Assembly: GCA_016707175.1 (NCBI GenBank)
Contig: JADJIB010000017.1
Coordinates: 1 to 43,084, forward strand
DNA: 43,084 bases
Origin: Candidatus Phosphoribacter hodrii
GTDB lineage: Bacteria; Actinomycetota; Actinomycetes; Actinomycetales; Dermatophilaceae
Direction: 5' to 3'
Made by a program: the position numbers and the translations under genes. Shown one piece after another: positions 1 to 13,678 of the stretch; the first letter of the stretch is position 1, and each line of letters begins with the position of its first letter. Under the pieces are notes generated by a model. The model was not told where the DNA came from. It searched no databases and saw only the letters and a program-made list of their open reading frames with translations.

Positions 1-1216
1 CAACGTCCAGCGGATCGTCCTGGAGATGCTAGGCCGTGACGCTGTCCAAGACGCTCCGCGCCCGCGCCGTCCAGTTGCCGGCCTGGAATGAAGCCCTCGG
101 CCTACCGCGGCCGCTGCGGGACCAGCAGTGGTCGCTGCATCCAGCAGGTGTTGGCCTTCGAAAGCGACCTGTTGGAATACGACGACCTGTTCAACGAAGT
201 CGGTTGTCGTCGCCGCCCAGGTCCGTGAGCTCGTCGAGGGAATGCCCGGCGAGATCGCTTCGGTCCAGGCCAGCGGGGCGGGGCCGTCGCTGTAAGTGGA
301 GTCCGGCTATATGAAGTCCGCCCCGGTGGCGTTCGCACTCCCTGCGCCGCCAACGGGTCGGGCCGGGCAGGAGGTCATCGTCAGGCTCAACCCAGAACTC
401 ACCTCACCGGAACCAACCCGCCGGCACAGGTAACTTTATTGGCCGCCATCCAGACCGTCGACGCCAACGTCAAGCAGGCGGCTGTCGCCGCGATCCGGGC
501 GTGGCGGCATACCCGCGACAGCGACCCCGCCGCGAAGGCGCGCGGACGCGGCTTGCCAGGCTCAAGGCCGACGCGGCCAGCGGGTCAACCCCGCGCCCGC
601 CACTCTGGGGTGCGCCCGGCGTTGAAGCTCGACCACCGGTGAGGCCGAGGCATTGCGCGGGGAGTTCGGCGGAATACCGTGCGCCCCCTCCGGCGTTTCT
701 GGATCGGTCGGGGTCTCCTCCAGCGCCACGCCAGGCGGCGACCTGGCCCGGGTCGGGCCGATGTCGCCCGCACGGGTGAGGAACTCGGCGAGAAGCTTCG
801 GGTGCTCGTCGGCGTTTGCCTACGGACGGTCACAGCAACGGCGCCGGAGCAGATCGCGGTGCGGGCCCGAGACGCCGGCTTCGAGGTGATCTACCAGGGC
901 ATCCGACTGACGCCTGAGCAGATCGTCGCGGCCGCCGTCGCCGAAGACGTACCTCGTGGGTCTGTCGATCCTTTCCGGTCGCACTCTGGGCTCGTCCCCG
1001 ACGTGCTCGTCGGCTGCGCGAGGCCGGTGCCGGCGAGGTGCCTGTCGTCGTCCGGGGATCATCCCGAGTGGGACGCGCCACCCTGTGGGCCGAGGGAGTC
1101 GCGGACGTCTTCACCCCCGGGGACTTCGGGCTCTTAAAGACATCATGGGTCGGTTCGTCGAGATCATCCGCGAGTCGCGGGGGCTGGCCGCGCGCTGGTT
1201 TCCCGAGCCGGCCTAG
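1..1216 (+). pseudogene. ecm: Ethylmalonyl-CoA mutase (MeaA/Ecm), 3' part, many frameshifts
   Basis: This is the C-terminal part of a B12-dependent ethylmalonyl-CoA mutase, which converts ethylmalonyl-CoA to methylsuccinyl-CoA. Family stretches are readable but jump between frames: NVQRIVLEML near 2-31, ARAVQLPAWNEALGLPRP near 59-112, QQVLAFESDLLEYDDLF near 142-193, ESGYMKSA near 300-322, AAIQTVDANVKQAAVAAIRAW near 442-504 and EQIAVRARDAGFEVIYQGIRLTPEQIVAAAVAEDV near 850-950. The cobalamin-binding D-x-H-x-x-G motif is intact as DGHSNG at 825-842, with its cobalt-ligand His at 831-833. The last block, MGRFVEIIRESRGLAA, ends at the stop near 1214. The gene begins before the window. I see at least eight frame changes in 1.2 kb. 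They could be real decay, but sequencing or assembly indels are more likely, because frames break in every gene left of 8.1 kb. The family assignment is firm; the pseudogene status is not. Confidence 0.8.
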
Positions 1217-1664
1217 GTCCAGGCCCGTCGCGAGGGCTCTGGGCGAGTCGCGTCAGGCAGAATGCAACACGCTCTGCACCTCCTCGCGCTCGGGCCTGGA
1301 GGCGTTCATACTGGATGGTATGAGGGAACTGCAGTGTCCTGCACGCGTGTTCCTCGCTCGCGACGATCTGCCTGGCGCGTCGAGGCAGCCGTCGAAGGCG
1401 AACATATCGCCGGTCGGTATGCCGTCCCTCCCCCGGCGGACCGGCAGACTGCACCTGGCTGGACGGCATCGCCGGGACCGCCACCGAGGCGAGGCGGTGA
1501 TCGTGGTGGCGCCCGTCGGAGGTCATCACCTCCTGGCTGCTCGGTGCTGGTCGACACGTCAAGCCGGCGGACGTGCATGTCCTTCAGAAATCGACTCGGA
1601 CGGGTGGCGGGCTCGGGCCGTCGTCACCGACCGATCCCTATCCAACGTCCCAGCCACTGACCGT
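1217..1664. other. No recognisable gene
   Basis: These 448 bases lie between the 3' ends of the ecm remnant and nucS. Short open frames exist on both strands, but none gives a run I can match to a protein family. One GGTATGCC octamer is at 1416-1423. If indel errors are as dense here as on both sides, a real small gene could be hidden. Confidence 0.5.
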
Positions 1665-2358
1665 TCAGAACAGGCGTGACCCTTGTCGTCGATGCCGCGC
1701 AGCGCTTATAGTCGAGCACGACGCACCGGATGCCACGGTCCTGGCCAGCGTGCGCGCCTGTGGCTTGATCTCCTAAGCGGCGGAAGATCCCGCGACCGGC
1801 GCCAACAGCGGATCTCTATTGAGCAGTTCGAGATAGCGGGTGAGTTGCTCGACGCCGTCGATCTCGCCACGGCGCTTGATCTCGATCGCCACATGCTGCC
1901 GATTGGCGTCGCGGGCCAGGATGTCGACCGGACCGATCGCGGTCAAGAAACCCGGCGGCGCACCAGCGACCAGCCCGCCCCAGCGTGGATGTGCTCGGCG
2001 AGCAAGGCCTGCAGGTGCGACTCCACGCCCTCCTTGATCAGCCCAGGATCGGCCCCGAGCTCCGTGCGAGGAGTCGTGCAATACTCGTGGATCCCCGGAC
2101 ATAGAGGGTGTCGCCAGACTTGGTATGCCGCACGGTCCAGACCGCGACGACCCCCGCCTCTCGCTCGCCCTCGTCGGGCTCCGACTCGGCCATCGAGCAG
2201 GGCGGGGCCATCCAGTTGAGCGGTTTGTAGGAGCCGCCGTCACTGTGCACGAGCACCGAACCGTCGGCCTTGACCAGCAGCAGCCGGGTGGCAATGGGCA
2301 GGTGGGCCTGCAGCCGTCCCTCATAGTCGACGGCGCATCGGGCGATGACAAGACGCAC
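1665..2358 (-). pseudogene. nucS: Mismatch-specific endonuclease NucS (EndoMS), frameshifted as written
   Basis: NucS cuts both strands at mismatches and provides non-canonical mismatch repair in Actinobacteria that lack MutS/MutL. The start, MRLVIARCAVDYEGRLQAHLP at 2358, is followed by LLLVKADGSVLVHSDGGSYKPLNWM, the N-terminal DNA-binding part. After a frame change near 2060-2080 come AIGPVDILARDANRQHVAIEIKRRGEIDGVEQLTRYLELLNRDPLLAPV, which hold the nuclease core with the E-x-K motif. Further changes lead to EIKPQARTLA, DRGIRCVVLDY and the end GSRLF with its stop at 1665-1667. The total span of 694 bases matches a protein of about 230 residues, the normal family size, so nothing large is missing and only the frame is broken. 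That pattern favours small sequencing indels over true gene loss, though both fit. Confidence 0.8.
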
Positions 2359-2751
2359 GACCGGTGAGCCTAGCGGGGAACCGTTCGGCTACCAGTCGCA
2401 GCCAAACTCGGTCACCCTATGACTAACGTCCCGGGGTCGGCCACTGGGCTTGGCGGCATACTGACGCGCTAGGTGAACGGCGGGTGAGGGCAACGCAAAG
2501 GAGCGGATTCTTCATGGTGACCATCTTCTCCGGACTAACGATGGGGTAACAATGCGGCCTTGGGCGTGCCCTGTCGGGCGAGAGGGCGGGTTACGAGTCG
2601 TCTGACGGTTGCCCATTTCGCCAGGCCAGCGGCCGCGGTTTGGGAGACGGGGATGACCAGCGCGATGAATCGCCCGTGCTGCGTCGGGTGCTTGGCCGCG
2701 GGCCCGTTCGATGGTGGCTGCCTCGGGCACCTGCCAGTAGTCGCTGAGCGG
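2359..2751. other. Intergenic stretch upstream of nucS, no gene recognised
   Basis: This is 393 bases between the nucS start and the end of the metal transporter operon, both on the minus strand. It should hold the nucS promoter. I find no tRNA, no family-like translation and no strong hairpin. It contains a near match to the dispersed octamer (GGCATACT near 2454-2461). Confidence 0.4.
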
Positions 2752-3663
2752 TCATTCGTGGGTGGCGTGTTCATGGGCAGCGTGGTCAACGGACTCGAAC
2801 TGGATGGTCGAGTGCTCGATGCCGAAGTCGGTGTGGATGCACGCCTGGACTTGGTCGAGGAGTTCGCCGAGGTGGCCGTCGTGGAAGCAGGTGTCGTCGA
2901 CGACTAGGTGGGCGGTGAGGATGGGGATGCCGGTGGCGACTTGGCTGGCGTGCAGGTCGTGGACGTCGTGCACGTGGGGTAGCGCGTGCAGGTGCTGGCG
3001 CACCAGTTCGAGGTCGAGGCCCTTTGGGGTGGACTCGAGCAGGACGTCGATGGTTTCGCGGAGAAGTCGGATGGTGCGCGGGATGATGAGGACGCCGATG
3101 AGGATCGAGGCGATCGCGTCGGCGCGGTACCAGCCGGTGGTGGTGATGACGGCGGCGGCGGCCAAAACAGCGACCGAGCCGAGTGCGTCGTTGACGACCT
3201 CGAGGAATGCCGCGCGCATGTTGAGGTTAGCGCTGCGGCCGCTGGCCAGGATGAGCAGGCCGATGAGGTTGCCGATCAAGCCGACGATGCCGAAGACGAT
3301 CATCAGGCCCGAGGCCACCTCGGGGGGTTCGAAGAGACGTTTGACCCCTCGATCAGGACGAAGGCGCCGACGGCCAGCAAGAGAGCGGCCTGGGCAGCGG
3401 CACCGAGGACTTCGGCACGGTGATAGCCCAGGTCCGGGGGGGTGGCGGGTCGGCGCGCCAGGACGGCAGCGATCAGCCCCGAGGGTGAGGCCGGCGACAT
3501 CGGTGAGCATGTGCGCGGCGTCGGCGAGCAGGGCCAGGCTGCCGGACAGGACGGCCCCGACCACCTCGACGACGAGGACGGTCAGCGTGATGCCCAGCAC
3601 GGCGGCGAGTTTGCCGCGGTGGTCGGCCAGGGCTGCCCCGTGGCTGTGGCCGTGGTCGCTCAT
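2752..3663 (-). CDS. Cation diffusion facilitator, CzcD/ZitB type (two compensating frameshifts)
   Basis: This is a proton-coupled Zn/Cd/Co efflux pump of the inner membrane. The protein starts MSDHGHSHG, a His-rich tip, at 3663. Its first membrane helices carry SLALLADAAHMLTDVAG, with the metal-site H-x-x-x-D pair, and a later helix carries AAFLEVVNDALGSVAVL. The cytoplasmic C-terminal domain ends DHAAHEHATHE, another His cluster. As written the frame leaves the family sequence between about 3480 and 3345; the missing part, LIAAVLARRPATPPDLGYHRAEVLGAAAQAALLLAVGAFVLIEG, is present in another frame. The two changes are +1 and -1 within runs of four to five G/C, which looks like homopolymer error. 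Its start overlaps the stop of the upstream transporter gene by four bases (ATGA), so the two are translationally coupled. Confidence 0.85.
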   Translation of the reverse strand: MSDHGHSHGAALADHRGKLAAVLGITLTVLVVEVVGAVLSGSLALLADAAHMLTDVAGLTLGADRCRPGAPTRHPPGPGLSPCRSPRCRCPGRSLAGRRRLRPDRGVKRLFEPPEVASGLMIVFGIVGLIGNLIGLLILASGRSANLNMRAAFLEVVNDALGSVAVLAAAAVITTTGWYRADAIASILIGVLIIPRTIRLLRETIDVLLESTPKGLDLELVRQHLHALPHVHDVHDLHASQVATGIPILTAHLVVDDTCFHDGHLGELLDQVQACIHTDFGIEHSTIQFESVDHAAHEHATHE

Positions 3664-4376
3664 GATGCCGCTTTGACGCTGCTGCAATGGGCATCGGTGC
3701 AGCACGTGGCGTTGGAGGAGGAGGCGATGGTGGGGCCGCATCCGCAGGTCTCGCCGCGCCACGCTTGGAGTCCTTCGCGGGTGGCGACGCCGGCGATGAC
3801 CAGCCCGGCGATCGGGTCGGCCCACCACCACCCGAAGAGGCTGTTAACGAGCAGGCCGGCCAAGAGCACCGCGGACAGATACGTGCAGAGCAGGGTTTGT
3901 TTGGAGTCGGCCACGACCGACCCGGAGCCCAGTTCCCGGCCGGTTCGCCGTTGCGCCCAGGACAGGAAGGGCATGACCGCCAAGGAGAGGGCCGCGATCC
4001 AGATGCCTAGGGTCGAGTGTTCGGCCTCGCTGGCTACCAGCAGTGCTCGCATCGACTCCACCGACACGTAGGCGGCCAATGCGAAGAACGAGATGCCGAT
4101 GCAGCGCAGGGCTTGGCGTTCCCTGGTTTCGGGGAGTTTGTGCCGGAACTGCCAGAGGATGACAAGTCCGCTGCCGACTTCGACCAACGAGTCCAGACCG
4201 AAGCCGATCAGCGCGATCGATGACGCGGCCGACCCGGCAGCCACGGCGACAACGGACTCCACAACGTTGTACGCCACTGAGGCGCCGGCAAGCAGTTGGG
4301 CTCGGCGTCCCAGTTGCTGTCGACGGTCCTCAGAGATCGCGGCAATGGTCAATGAGTGAGAGCGGGCGGAGTTCAC
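3660..4376 (-). CDS. Cation transporter of the CDF superfamily with Cys-rich tail
   Basis: This is a six-helix membrane transporter of about 238 residues, probably a heavy-metal exporter. Family-typical segments are SSIALIGFGLDSLVEVGSGLVILWQF in the second helix and DSKQTLLCTYLSAVLLAGLLVNSLFGWWWADPIAGLVIAG near the end. The C-terminus, ETCGCGPTIASSSNATCCTDAHCSS, has several Cys and one His, as expected for metal capture. I place the start at the GTG at 4376, giving VNSARSHSLTIAAISEDRRQQ, because it overlaps the corrected stop of the ArsR gene as GTGA. The gene is second in an operon regulator, transporter, transporter, all with four-base overlaps. Substrate is inferred from the CmtR-like regulator as Cd/Pb or Zn/Co; nothing in the sequence fixes it. 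Confidence 0.8.
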   Translation of the reverse strand: MNSARSHSLTIAAISEDRRQQLGRRAQLLAGASVAYNVVESVVAVAAGSAASSIALIGFGLDSLVEVGSGLVILWQFRHKLPETRERQALRCIGISFFALAAYVSVESMRALLVASEAEHSTLGIWIAALSLAVMPFLSWAQRRTGRELGSGSVVADSKQTLLCTYLSAVLLAGLLVNSLFGWWWADPIAGLVIAGVATREGLQAWRGETCGCGPTIASSSNATCCTDAHCSSVKAAS

Positions 4377-4746
4377 TGGGCCACCCCAGCCCCGTGGCGC
4401 GGGCACAGCGTGACCGCGTCCCCGGTCAAACCCAGCAGGCGTTCAGCGCCGCGCAACAGATCCATCGTCGCCTCGGGTGGGCCAGCGCGTAGATCGAGGC
4501 CCGCCCCTCGGGCCGCATCGTTACCAGCCCACAATCGAGCAGACACGCCAAGTGTCTGCTCACCGTCGACTGCGCCAGACCGAGGTGGGCGACCAGGTCG
4601 ACCACGCGGTGTTCACCCAGGCTCAGATGCTGCACGATCGTCAACCGGGAGGTGTCGCTGAACCCGTGGAACAGGCATGCTGCGGCCGCCAAGGCTTCCT
4701 GCTCTCCAATTAGGGACTCATCGCGCATTTGCTTTGTCATCGCCAC
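4373..4746 (-). CDS. ArsR/SmtB-family metal sensor, CmtR-like (one frameshift near its 3' end)
   Basis: This is a winged-helix repressor that releases DNA on binding metal. The recognition region reads LVAHLGLAQSTVSRHLACLLDCGLVTMRPEGR. Cys68 and Cys72 in HLACLLDCGLV sit exactly like the Cys57/Cys61 pair of Mycobacterium tuberculosis CmtR, the Cd(II)/Pb(II) sensor. After YALAHP the written frame ends early; one base shift gives EATMDLLRGAERLLGLTGDAVTLCPRHGAGVAQ and a stop at 4373-4375. The Cys in TLCPRHG could be the third, C-terminal ligand of CmtR. Either ATG 4746 or ATG 4740 may be the start. As first gene of the operon it most likely represses itself and the two efflux pumps. Metal specificity is inference from the Cys positions. 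Confidence 0.82.
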
Positions 4747-4752
4747 AAGACG

Positions 4753-4778
4753 ATATTACTTCGGGTGGGGCCCCGCAA
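4753..4778 (-). promoter_or_regulatory. Possible promoter of the metal-resistance operon
   Basis: On the minus strand a TAATAT box (4758 to 4753) lies seven bases before the first possible ATG at 4746. A TTGCGG box (4778 to 4773) lies upstream with a short 14-base spacer. The AT-rich box stands out in this GC-rich region and would give a nearly leaderless transcript. It lies at the edge of the trxB fragment. No clear 12-2-12 ArsR operator is visible. Confidence 0.35.
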
Positions 4779-4918
4779 GGGCCGCTCGACCCGCACCACC
4801 ATGGACGGGGTCTTTGCCTGCGGGGACTTGGTCGACCACACCTACCGTCAGGCCATCACCGCCGCCGGCTCCGGGTGCGCGGGCGCCCTCGACGCCGAAC
4901 GATTCCTTTCCCACTGAG
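4770..4918 (+). pseudogene. trxB: Thioredoxin reductase 3' fragment
   Basis: The translation STRTTMDGVFACGDLVDHTYRQAITAAGSGCAGALDAERFLSH is the C-terminal FAD-binding end of thioredoxin reductase: GVFACGD is the second flavin-contacting motif, followed by the conserved TYRQAITAAGSGC segment. Only about 45 residues remain and there is no upstream part, so the fragment cannot act as an enzyme. It sits back to back with the ArsR gene and directly beside the 3' end of the large recombinase gene. A cut core-gene piece at this place suggests that an insertion or rearrangement boundary lies near 4770-4937. Confidence 0.8.
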
Positions 4919-4937
4919 CAGCGGCGGGTGCCCAGGG

Positions 4938-7342
4938 TTACCCCCCTTTCGCGTCCTGCAGTGCCCGCGTGGTCGGGTGGGGCAGCAGAGTCAGCCCGTG
5001 GGCCGTGGACGGCCCGGTGGGGGTGTGGCGTGCGAGTTTGTCGCGGGCAGCCTTCACGGTGACGGTCAGCTGGGCGACCTCCCCGGGCCAGCCACGCTCC
5101 TCGGCTTCGACGATGCGTTCTTCGAGGTTGGTGATGATCGCGGCCAGCCGGTCGAGTTGGGCGGGGTCGACTCGGAGTACGGGGCAGCGCAGGCAGGCGT
5201 GTTCGTGTTCGCAGCGGGAGCCGTAGGGGCGGGCGCAGCTGCCCAGTTCGACCCGGCGCAGGGTGAAGTGTTCTTCGAACTCTTCCCATTCGGCGTCGGT
5301 GGGTTCGCGGTACTCCTGCGGGGGACGGCCGGTGCGCCGGTTGTCGACGAAGGTGCGGTAGGTGCGGATCAGGTCGTCTTGGAAGACCGCGACGTAGGGT
5401 TCGGTGCTGGTCAGGTGCCGATGGCCCAGGATCTTGGAGGCGATGTGCAGCGGGAGCCCGTCCTGGACGGCTGTGGTGGAGAAGATCCGACGAAAGTCGT
5501 GCGGGGTCAGGTGGATTGGTTCACCGGCCCGGTCGCGTAACTCCATGCGGACGAACAAGGCTTTGAGCCATTGCCGCAGGCTTGTGGTGCCGATGACGGT
5601 GGGCCCGCTGCCGTAGTCGCGTTGGAACAGGTGCGGCAGCCGGGGCCCGACGGTGCGTTCGTAGTGGTCGTAGCGGGCTACCAGCGGGATCGTGCCGTGG
5701 TTCTGGTTGCGCAGCCGGCTGATCACCAGGGCCAGGACGCTGGCCAGTTCGGGCGTGACCAGCAGGAGGCGTTCCTGGTTGGTCTTGGACGGGATGACCT
5801 GCAGCAGCGGCACGGTCTCACCGGTGGTGGACAGTCGGTGGGAGACCAGCGCGAGGTGGGTGAGTTCGAGGAGTTCCTCGATCCGAAGGCCCGTGTGGCG
5901 CAGGGTTTCCACGATGGCCCAGAGCCAGAACGCGTCGTGTTCGCGTCGGGTGGTGCTGAACCGCTCCCGGTCTCAAGGTCACGAACGACATATGAGGTGC
6001 CCGGCGGCAGACCCCGGGCGGCTTTAACGTACCCGTCCTCGCGGACGTAGCTGCGGCCATCCACGGTCAACAGGTCATCGAGCGGGGCCTTGGCGGCGGC
6101 CTCGCGCAGGGCGCGGGCCTGGGCGAGTTCGCGTTCGAGATGGGCGACGATCTCGGGCAGGAGGGGGACGCGTTCTCGGATTCGTTGGTGGATCTTGGCC
6201 CGCACGTGCAGTTTGCGTCGGTTGAGTCCGGTCGCGTCGGCGCGGGTGACCGGGGAGGGCACCGCGTAGGGGACGATGGAGGGGTCTTCGTGGGCCCAGT
6301 CGCGCAGGTCGAGGTAGAACGAGCGGACGTTGAGCAGGATGTAGCCGCTGCTGGCGCGTGGCCGGGTTTCGCCGTTGACGCCGACCACCGTGGCTAGGCG
6401 TTCTTTCCAGGCGGTGATCACGTCGGCAGGGAGGGCGAGGGTGTCGATGCCGGGGTGGTGCTTTTCGATGTCGGCCCAGAAGTTGCCGACGATGTCAGCG
6501 GCCAACCCGGACAGCGTGGTGTAGTCCACCGAGGTCTTGCGCTCTTGCAGGTAGCGCACGAAGAGGTCGCGGATCGGTCCGGGGGTGATGTCGTAGCGGT
6601 CGACCAGGTGGGCCACGCTCCGCTGCCCCAGCCGCAGCTCGTACAGGCCGTGGTTGGCCTCGAGGATCCCGACGTCGGTGAGCAGCTCCCACACCTGGTG
6701 ACACCCGGCCGCGCGCACTCCGAGTTGGAGGAGCTGGGCGGAGCGGAACGCGAACAGGTCGTTCTTGGTGATGGCGGGCAGGTCGTGGCCGGTGTGGAGC
6801 ATGACGCGGGCCAGGACGGTCCAGCAGTCGTGCTGGGTCTTGGCGCTCATGCCGCCGGTCCATGCCGTCTTGGAGGCGTTGCCGCAGGTCGGGGTCCTGT
6901 TGGGCGAGGATCTGTCGGTACCCGATCGCGGTCTTGAGGGCGGAGAAGTACGGGTAGTCCGGCAGGATCACCCGGGCCACGATCAGGGTCCTGATGCCGG
7001 AGACGGCGATCGCGCGAACGCTGGGTGCGATCCGAGGGTCCTGACCGTGACGCCTCAGGATCCACGAGTCCGGGTCGGTGTCCGCGCCGGCCGCGATCCA
7101 CCGGTCGTGCCAGCCGTCCCCGGGGAAGGTCTCCAGCCAGTCCAGGACCCAGCCGATGCCCTCGACGAGCTCGTTGTGGTCGTGCACGACGGTCGGCCAG
7201 TCCGGCAGCTTCATGGCGATCCTCAGCACCTCGGCGCGGTCCGCCTGATCGTGAGGGCCGGGGAAGGTGACCCCGACCAGCTCCGGATGCAGCCGCAGCC
7301 GGCTGCCGACCTTGGCCATCTGCTCGTGGCGCAGCGCGCTGA

Positions 7343-7346
<4 letters not shown>
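4938..7346 (-). CDS. Large tyrosine recombinase, TnpB-like (two frameshifts as written)
   Basis: If frames are joined this is a protein of about 800 residues. The N-terminal part (MISALRHEQMAKVGSRLRLHPELVG) starts at a GTG at 7346 overlapping the stop of the first recombinase. A frame change near 6850 leads into MSAKTQHDCWTVLARVMLHTGHDLPAI. Another near 5967, probably one lost base in a run of C, leads to RFSTTRREHDAFWLWAIVETLRHTGLRIEELLEL. The catalytic set of the family is visible: Arg in HTGLRIEEL, HDFRR, and Tyr in ILGHRHLTSTEPYVAVF. The C-terminus has SCARPYGSRCEHEHACLRCPVL, a likely zinc-binding cluster, then a coiled-coil-like stretch, which is typical of large TnpB-type recombinases. 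It acts on DNA with its smaller partner. Frameshifts may be sequence errors. Confidence 0.8.
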
Positions 7347-9813
<2,467 letters not shown>

Positions 9814-9891
9814 AACGGACTCCTCAGCAGACCCAGTAACGGTCCCCAGTCCTACCAGCGCCCACGGTCGTTAGTCCGGTCAACATCACGC

Positions 9892-10924
9892 ATGAACACG
9901 GTCCTCGTCCTGGCGACGATCGCGGTGATACTCGTCGTGATCTTCGACTACACCAACGGCTTCCACGACGCGTCGAACATCATCGCGACGACGATCGCTT
10001 CACGGGCGCTGACCCCGGTGCAGGCCGTCATCGTCGTCGCGACGTTCGAGTTCCTGGGGCCGTTGTTGGGCGGCACCGCGGTGGCCAACACCATCGGTAA
10101 GTTCATCGACGTGGGCACCCTGCCACAGAAGACAGCCATGATCATCGTCCTCTGCGGGATCATCGGGGCCATCGTGGAACCTCGGGACCTGGTGGTTCGG
10201 CATCCCGTCCTCGTCCTCGCACGCACTCGTCGGCGGTCTGGTCGGTGCGACGCTGCTCGCCGCCGGTTCCGGATACGTCAAGTGGGGCTTCGCCGAGATG
10301 GCGCACGGCAAGATCGACGGGGTCGCCAAGATCCTCATCGGCCTGGTCATCTCGCCCCTCGTCGGCTTCGGGGTCGGGTGGCTGCTCCAGAAGTTCATGA
10401 TGCGCCTCTTCGCCCGCGCCAAGCCGAGCATCAACAAGTGGTTCCGTCGCTCCCAATGGGTCACGTCGGCGTTCCTCGCCTTCTCCCACGGTGCCAACGA
10501 CGCCCAGAAGAGCATGGGCATCATCACCCTCGTGCTCGTCCTGTCCGGGCAGATGACCGAGTTCAAGGTCCCCTTCTGGGTGATCCTCACCTGTGCCAGC
10601 GCCATCACCCTCGGGATCCTCTCGGGCGGCTGGCGGATCGTGCGGACCGTCGGCTTCGGCATCTACAAGGTCCGCCCGCTGCACGCGCTGGACACCCAAC
10701 TCACCGCCGCCGCCGTCATCTACGGCGCCTCCGTCCTTGGCGCGCCGGTCTCGACGACCCACGTGGTCAGTTCGTCGATCATGGGCATCGGCACAGCCGA
10801 CCGGGCCAAGTCGGTGCGGTGGGGCAAGGCCCAGGAGATCCTCAGCACCTGGCTCATCACCATCCCGGGCGCTGGCCTCGTCGGCGTCATCTGCTACCTC
10901 ATCAGCATGATCTTCACCCGTTGA
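9892..10924 (+). CDS. pit: Low-affinity inorganic phosphate transporter, PitA family (one frameshift)
   Basis: This is a proton-coupled inner-membrane phosphate (or metal-phosphate) carrier of about 343 residues. The N-terminal repeat is visible in IFDYTNGFHDASNIIATTIASRALTPVQAV and the C-terminal repeat in FLAFSHGANDAQKSMGIITLVL; both carry the family's G-(F/A)-(H/N)-D-A type motif. The conserved TWWFGIPSSSSHALVGGLVGA and SVLGAPVSTTHVVSSSIMGIG are present. The frame breaks at about 10171-10175, where GAI should run on to WNLGTWWFGIP. I read this as an indel error, because the rest of the family sequence is complete. It is followed after 73 bases by its DUF47 partner. The upstream region up to the recombinase start is only 78 bases, so the native promoter may have been displaced by the element or by a false join. 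Confidence 0.88.
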
Positions 10925-10997
10925 GCGAGCGCTCGGCCCTCGACAAATTGCCAGTCACGATCCCCGGTCAGCTAGCCGGTCAACCAGGAGGCACGAC

Positions 10998-11697
10998 ATG
11001 AGCGGTGGCGCCAACAACCCCCTGTCCAAGGTGGTCGGCCGCATCTTCCCCAAGGTCCCCGACTTCGTCGGGATGATTGCCGAGCAGTCGGCGCTGGCGG
11101 TGGAGGCCACCTCCGCGCTGGTCTCCTTCATGGAGTCCGGGTCGCAGGAGGCGGCGCTTCGAGTCCGCGAGTTGGAGCACCAGGGCGACACGATCAAGGA
11201 TCGCAACGTCGACGAGCTCAACCAGGCCTTCTCGACGCCGATGGACCGCGAAGGACCTCTATCGGGCGATGATCTCCATCGACGAGGTCCTTAACTACTG
11301 CAAGACCACGGTTCGCGAGATGGAAGTCCTCGGAGTGGTTCCCGACCCTTACACCCTCGAGATGGCCCAGCACCTCAAGGACGGGGCCGAGTCCCTGAAC
11401 CAGGGCTACCAGACCTTCAGCACCGCTCCCGCCGGAGCGGAGGGCTTCGCCCAGGCTGCGAAGAAGGCCGAGCGCAACACCGAGAAGACCTACCGCCGGG
11501 CCCTCGCCGAGCTGTTCGACGTCGAGCAGCACGTGGCCGAGATGGAGACCATGGACGGGCACAGCGGTCCGGAAGCGCTGCGCAAGGTCATGGATGTGTT
11601 CAAGAAGCGCGAGGTCTACCGGCACATGTCCAACGCCGCCGACAAGCTCGCCGGCGCGGGTAGCTGCCTGCACGACATCGTCGTCAAGACCATCTGA
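10998..11697 (+). CDS. DUF47 (PhoU-like) phosphate transport regulator (one frameshift)
   Basis: This is a helical-bundle cytoplasmic protein that usually accompanies and controls Pit carriers. It starts MSGGANNPLSKVVGRIFPKVPDFVGMIAEQ at 10998, seven bases or so after a clear GGAGG. The first part runs to DELNQAFSTPMDRE; there an extra G in GAAGGACC near 11251-11254 breaks the frame, and the family sequence resumes as DLYRAMISIDEVLNYCKTTVREMEVLGVVPDPYTLEMAQHLKDGAESL. It ends VYRHMSNAADKLAGAGSCLHDIVVKTI, which is characteristic of DUF47. The corrected length is about 232 residues. Co-transcription with pit is inferred from orientation and the 73-base gap. Confidence 0.87.
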
Positions 11698-11775
11698 GAG
11701 ACGTCCCCACGGGTGTGACCACCATCGCCCCCAGTGAGGTAGCCGCAGCGCACCTGGCCCTGCGAGACTCGCACA

Positions 11776-13554
<1,779 letters not shown>

Positions 13555-13592
13555 CGCCCGTCGGAGGGCCAGGCCGGGCGGGAAGCCGTCGT

Positions 13593-13638
13593 TGAAGCAG
13601 CGGCAGGGTGCGTGATCACGCACCCTGCCGCTGCTTCA
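13593..13638. terminator. 46-base perfect palindrome, likely terminator of the dehydrogenase gene
   Basis: The sequence starting TGAAGCAGCGG and ending CCGCTGCTTCA is its own reverse complement with centre TGATCA and no unpaired loop in DNA. It lies 38 bases after the dehydrogenase stop and before the next gene on the same strand. In RNA it would give a long GC-rich hairpin, suited to stopping transcription. There is no U-run, as is usual in actinobacterial terminators. Confidence 0.8.
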
Positions 13639-13678
13639 TGCGCTGCCTCCTACCCGCCGACCTGGGAGGATGGCGTGC

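Noticed and set aside
2512..2907. Short open frames between nucS and the metal transporter
   Set aside because: They show no family match, no ribosome site and partly overlap the transporter antisense.
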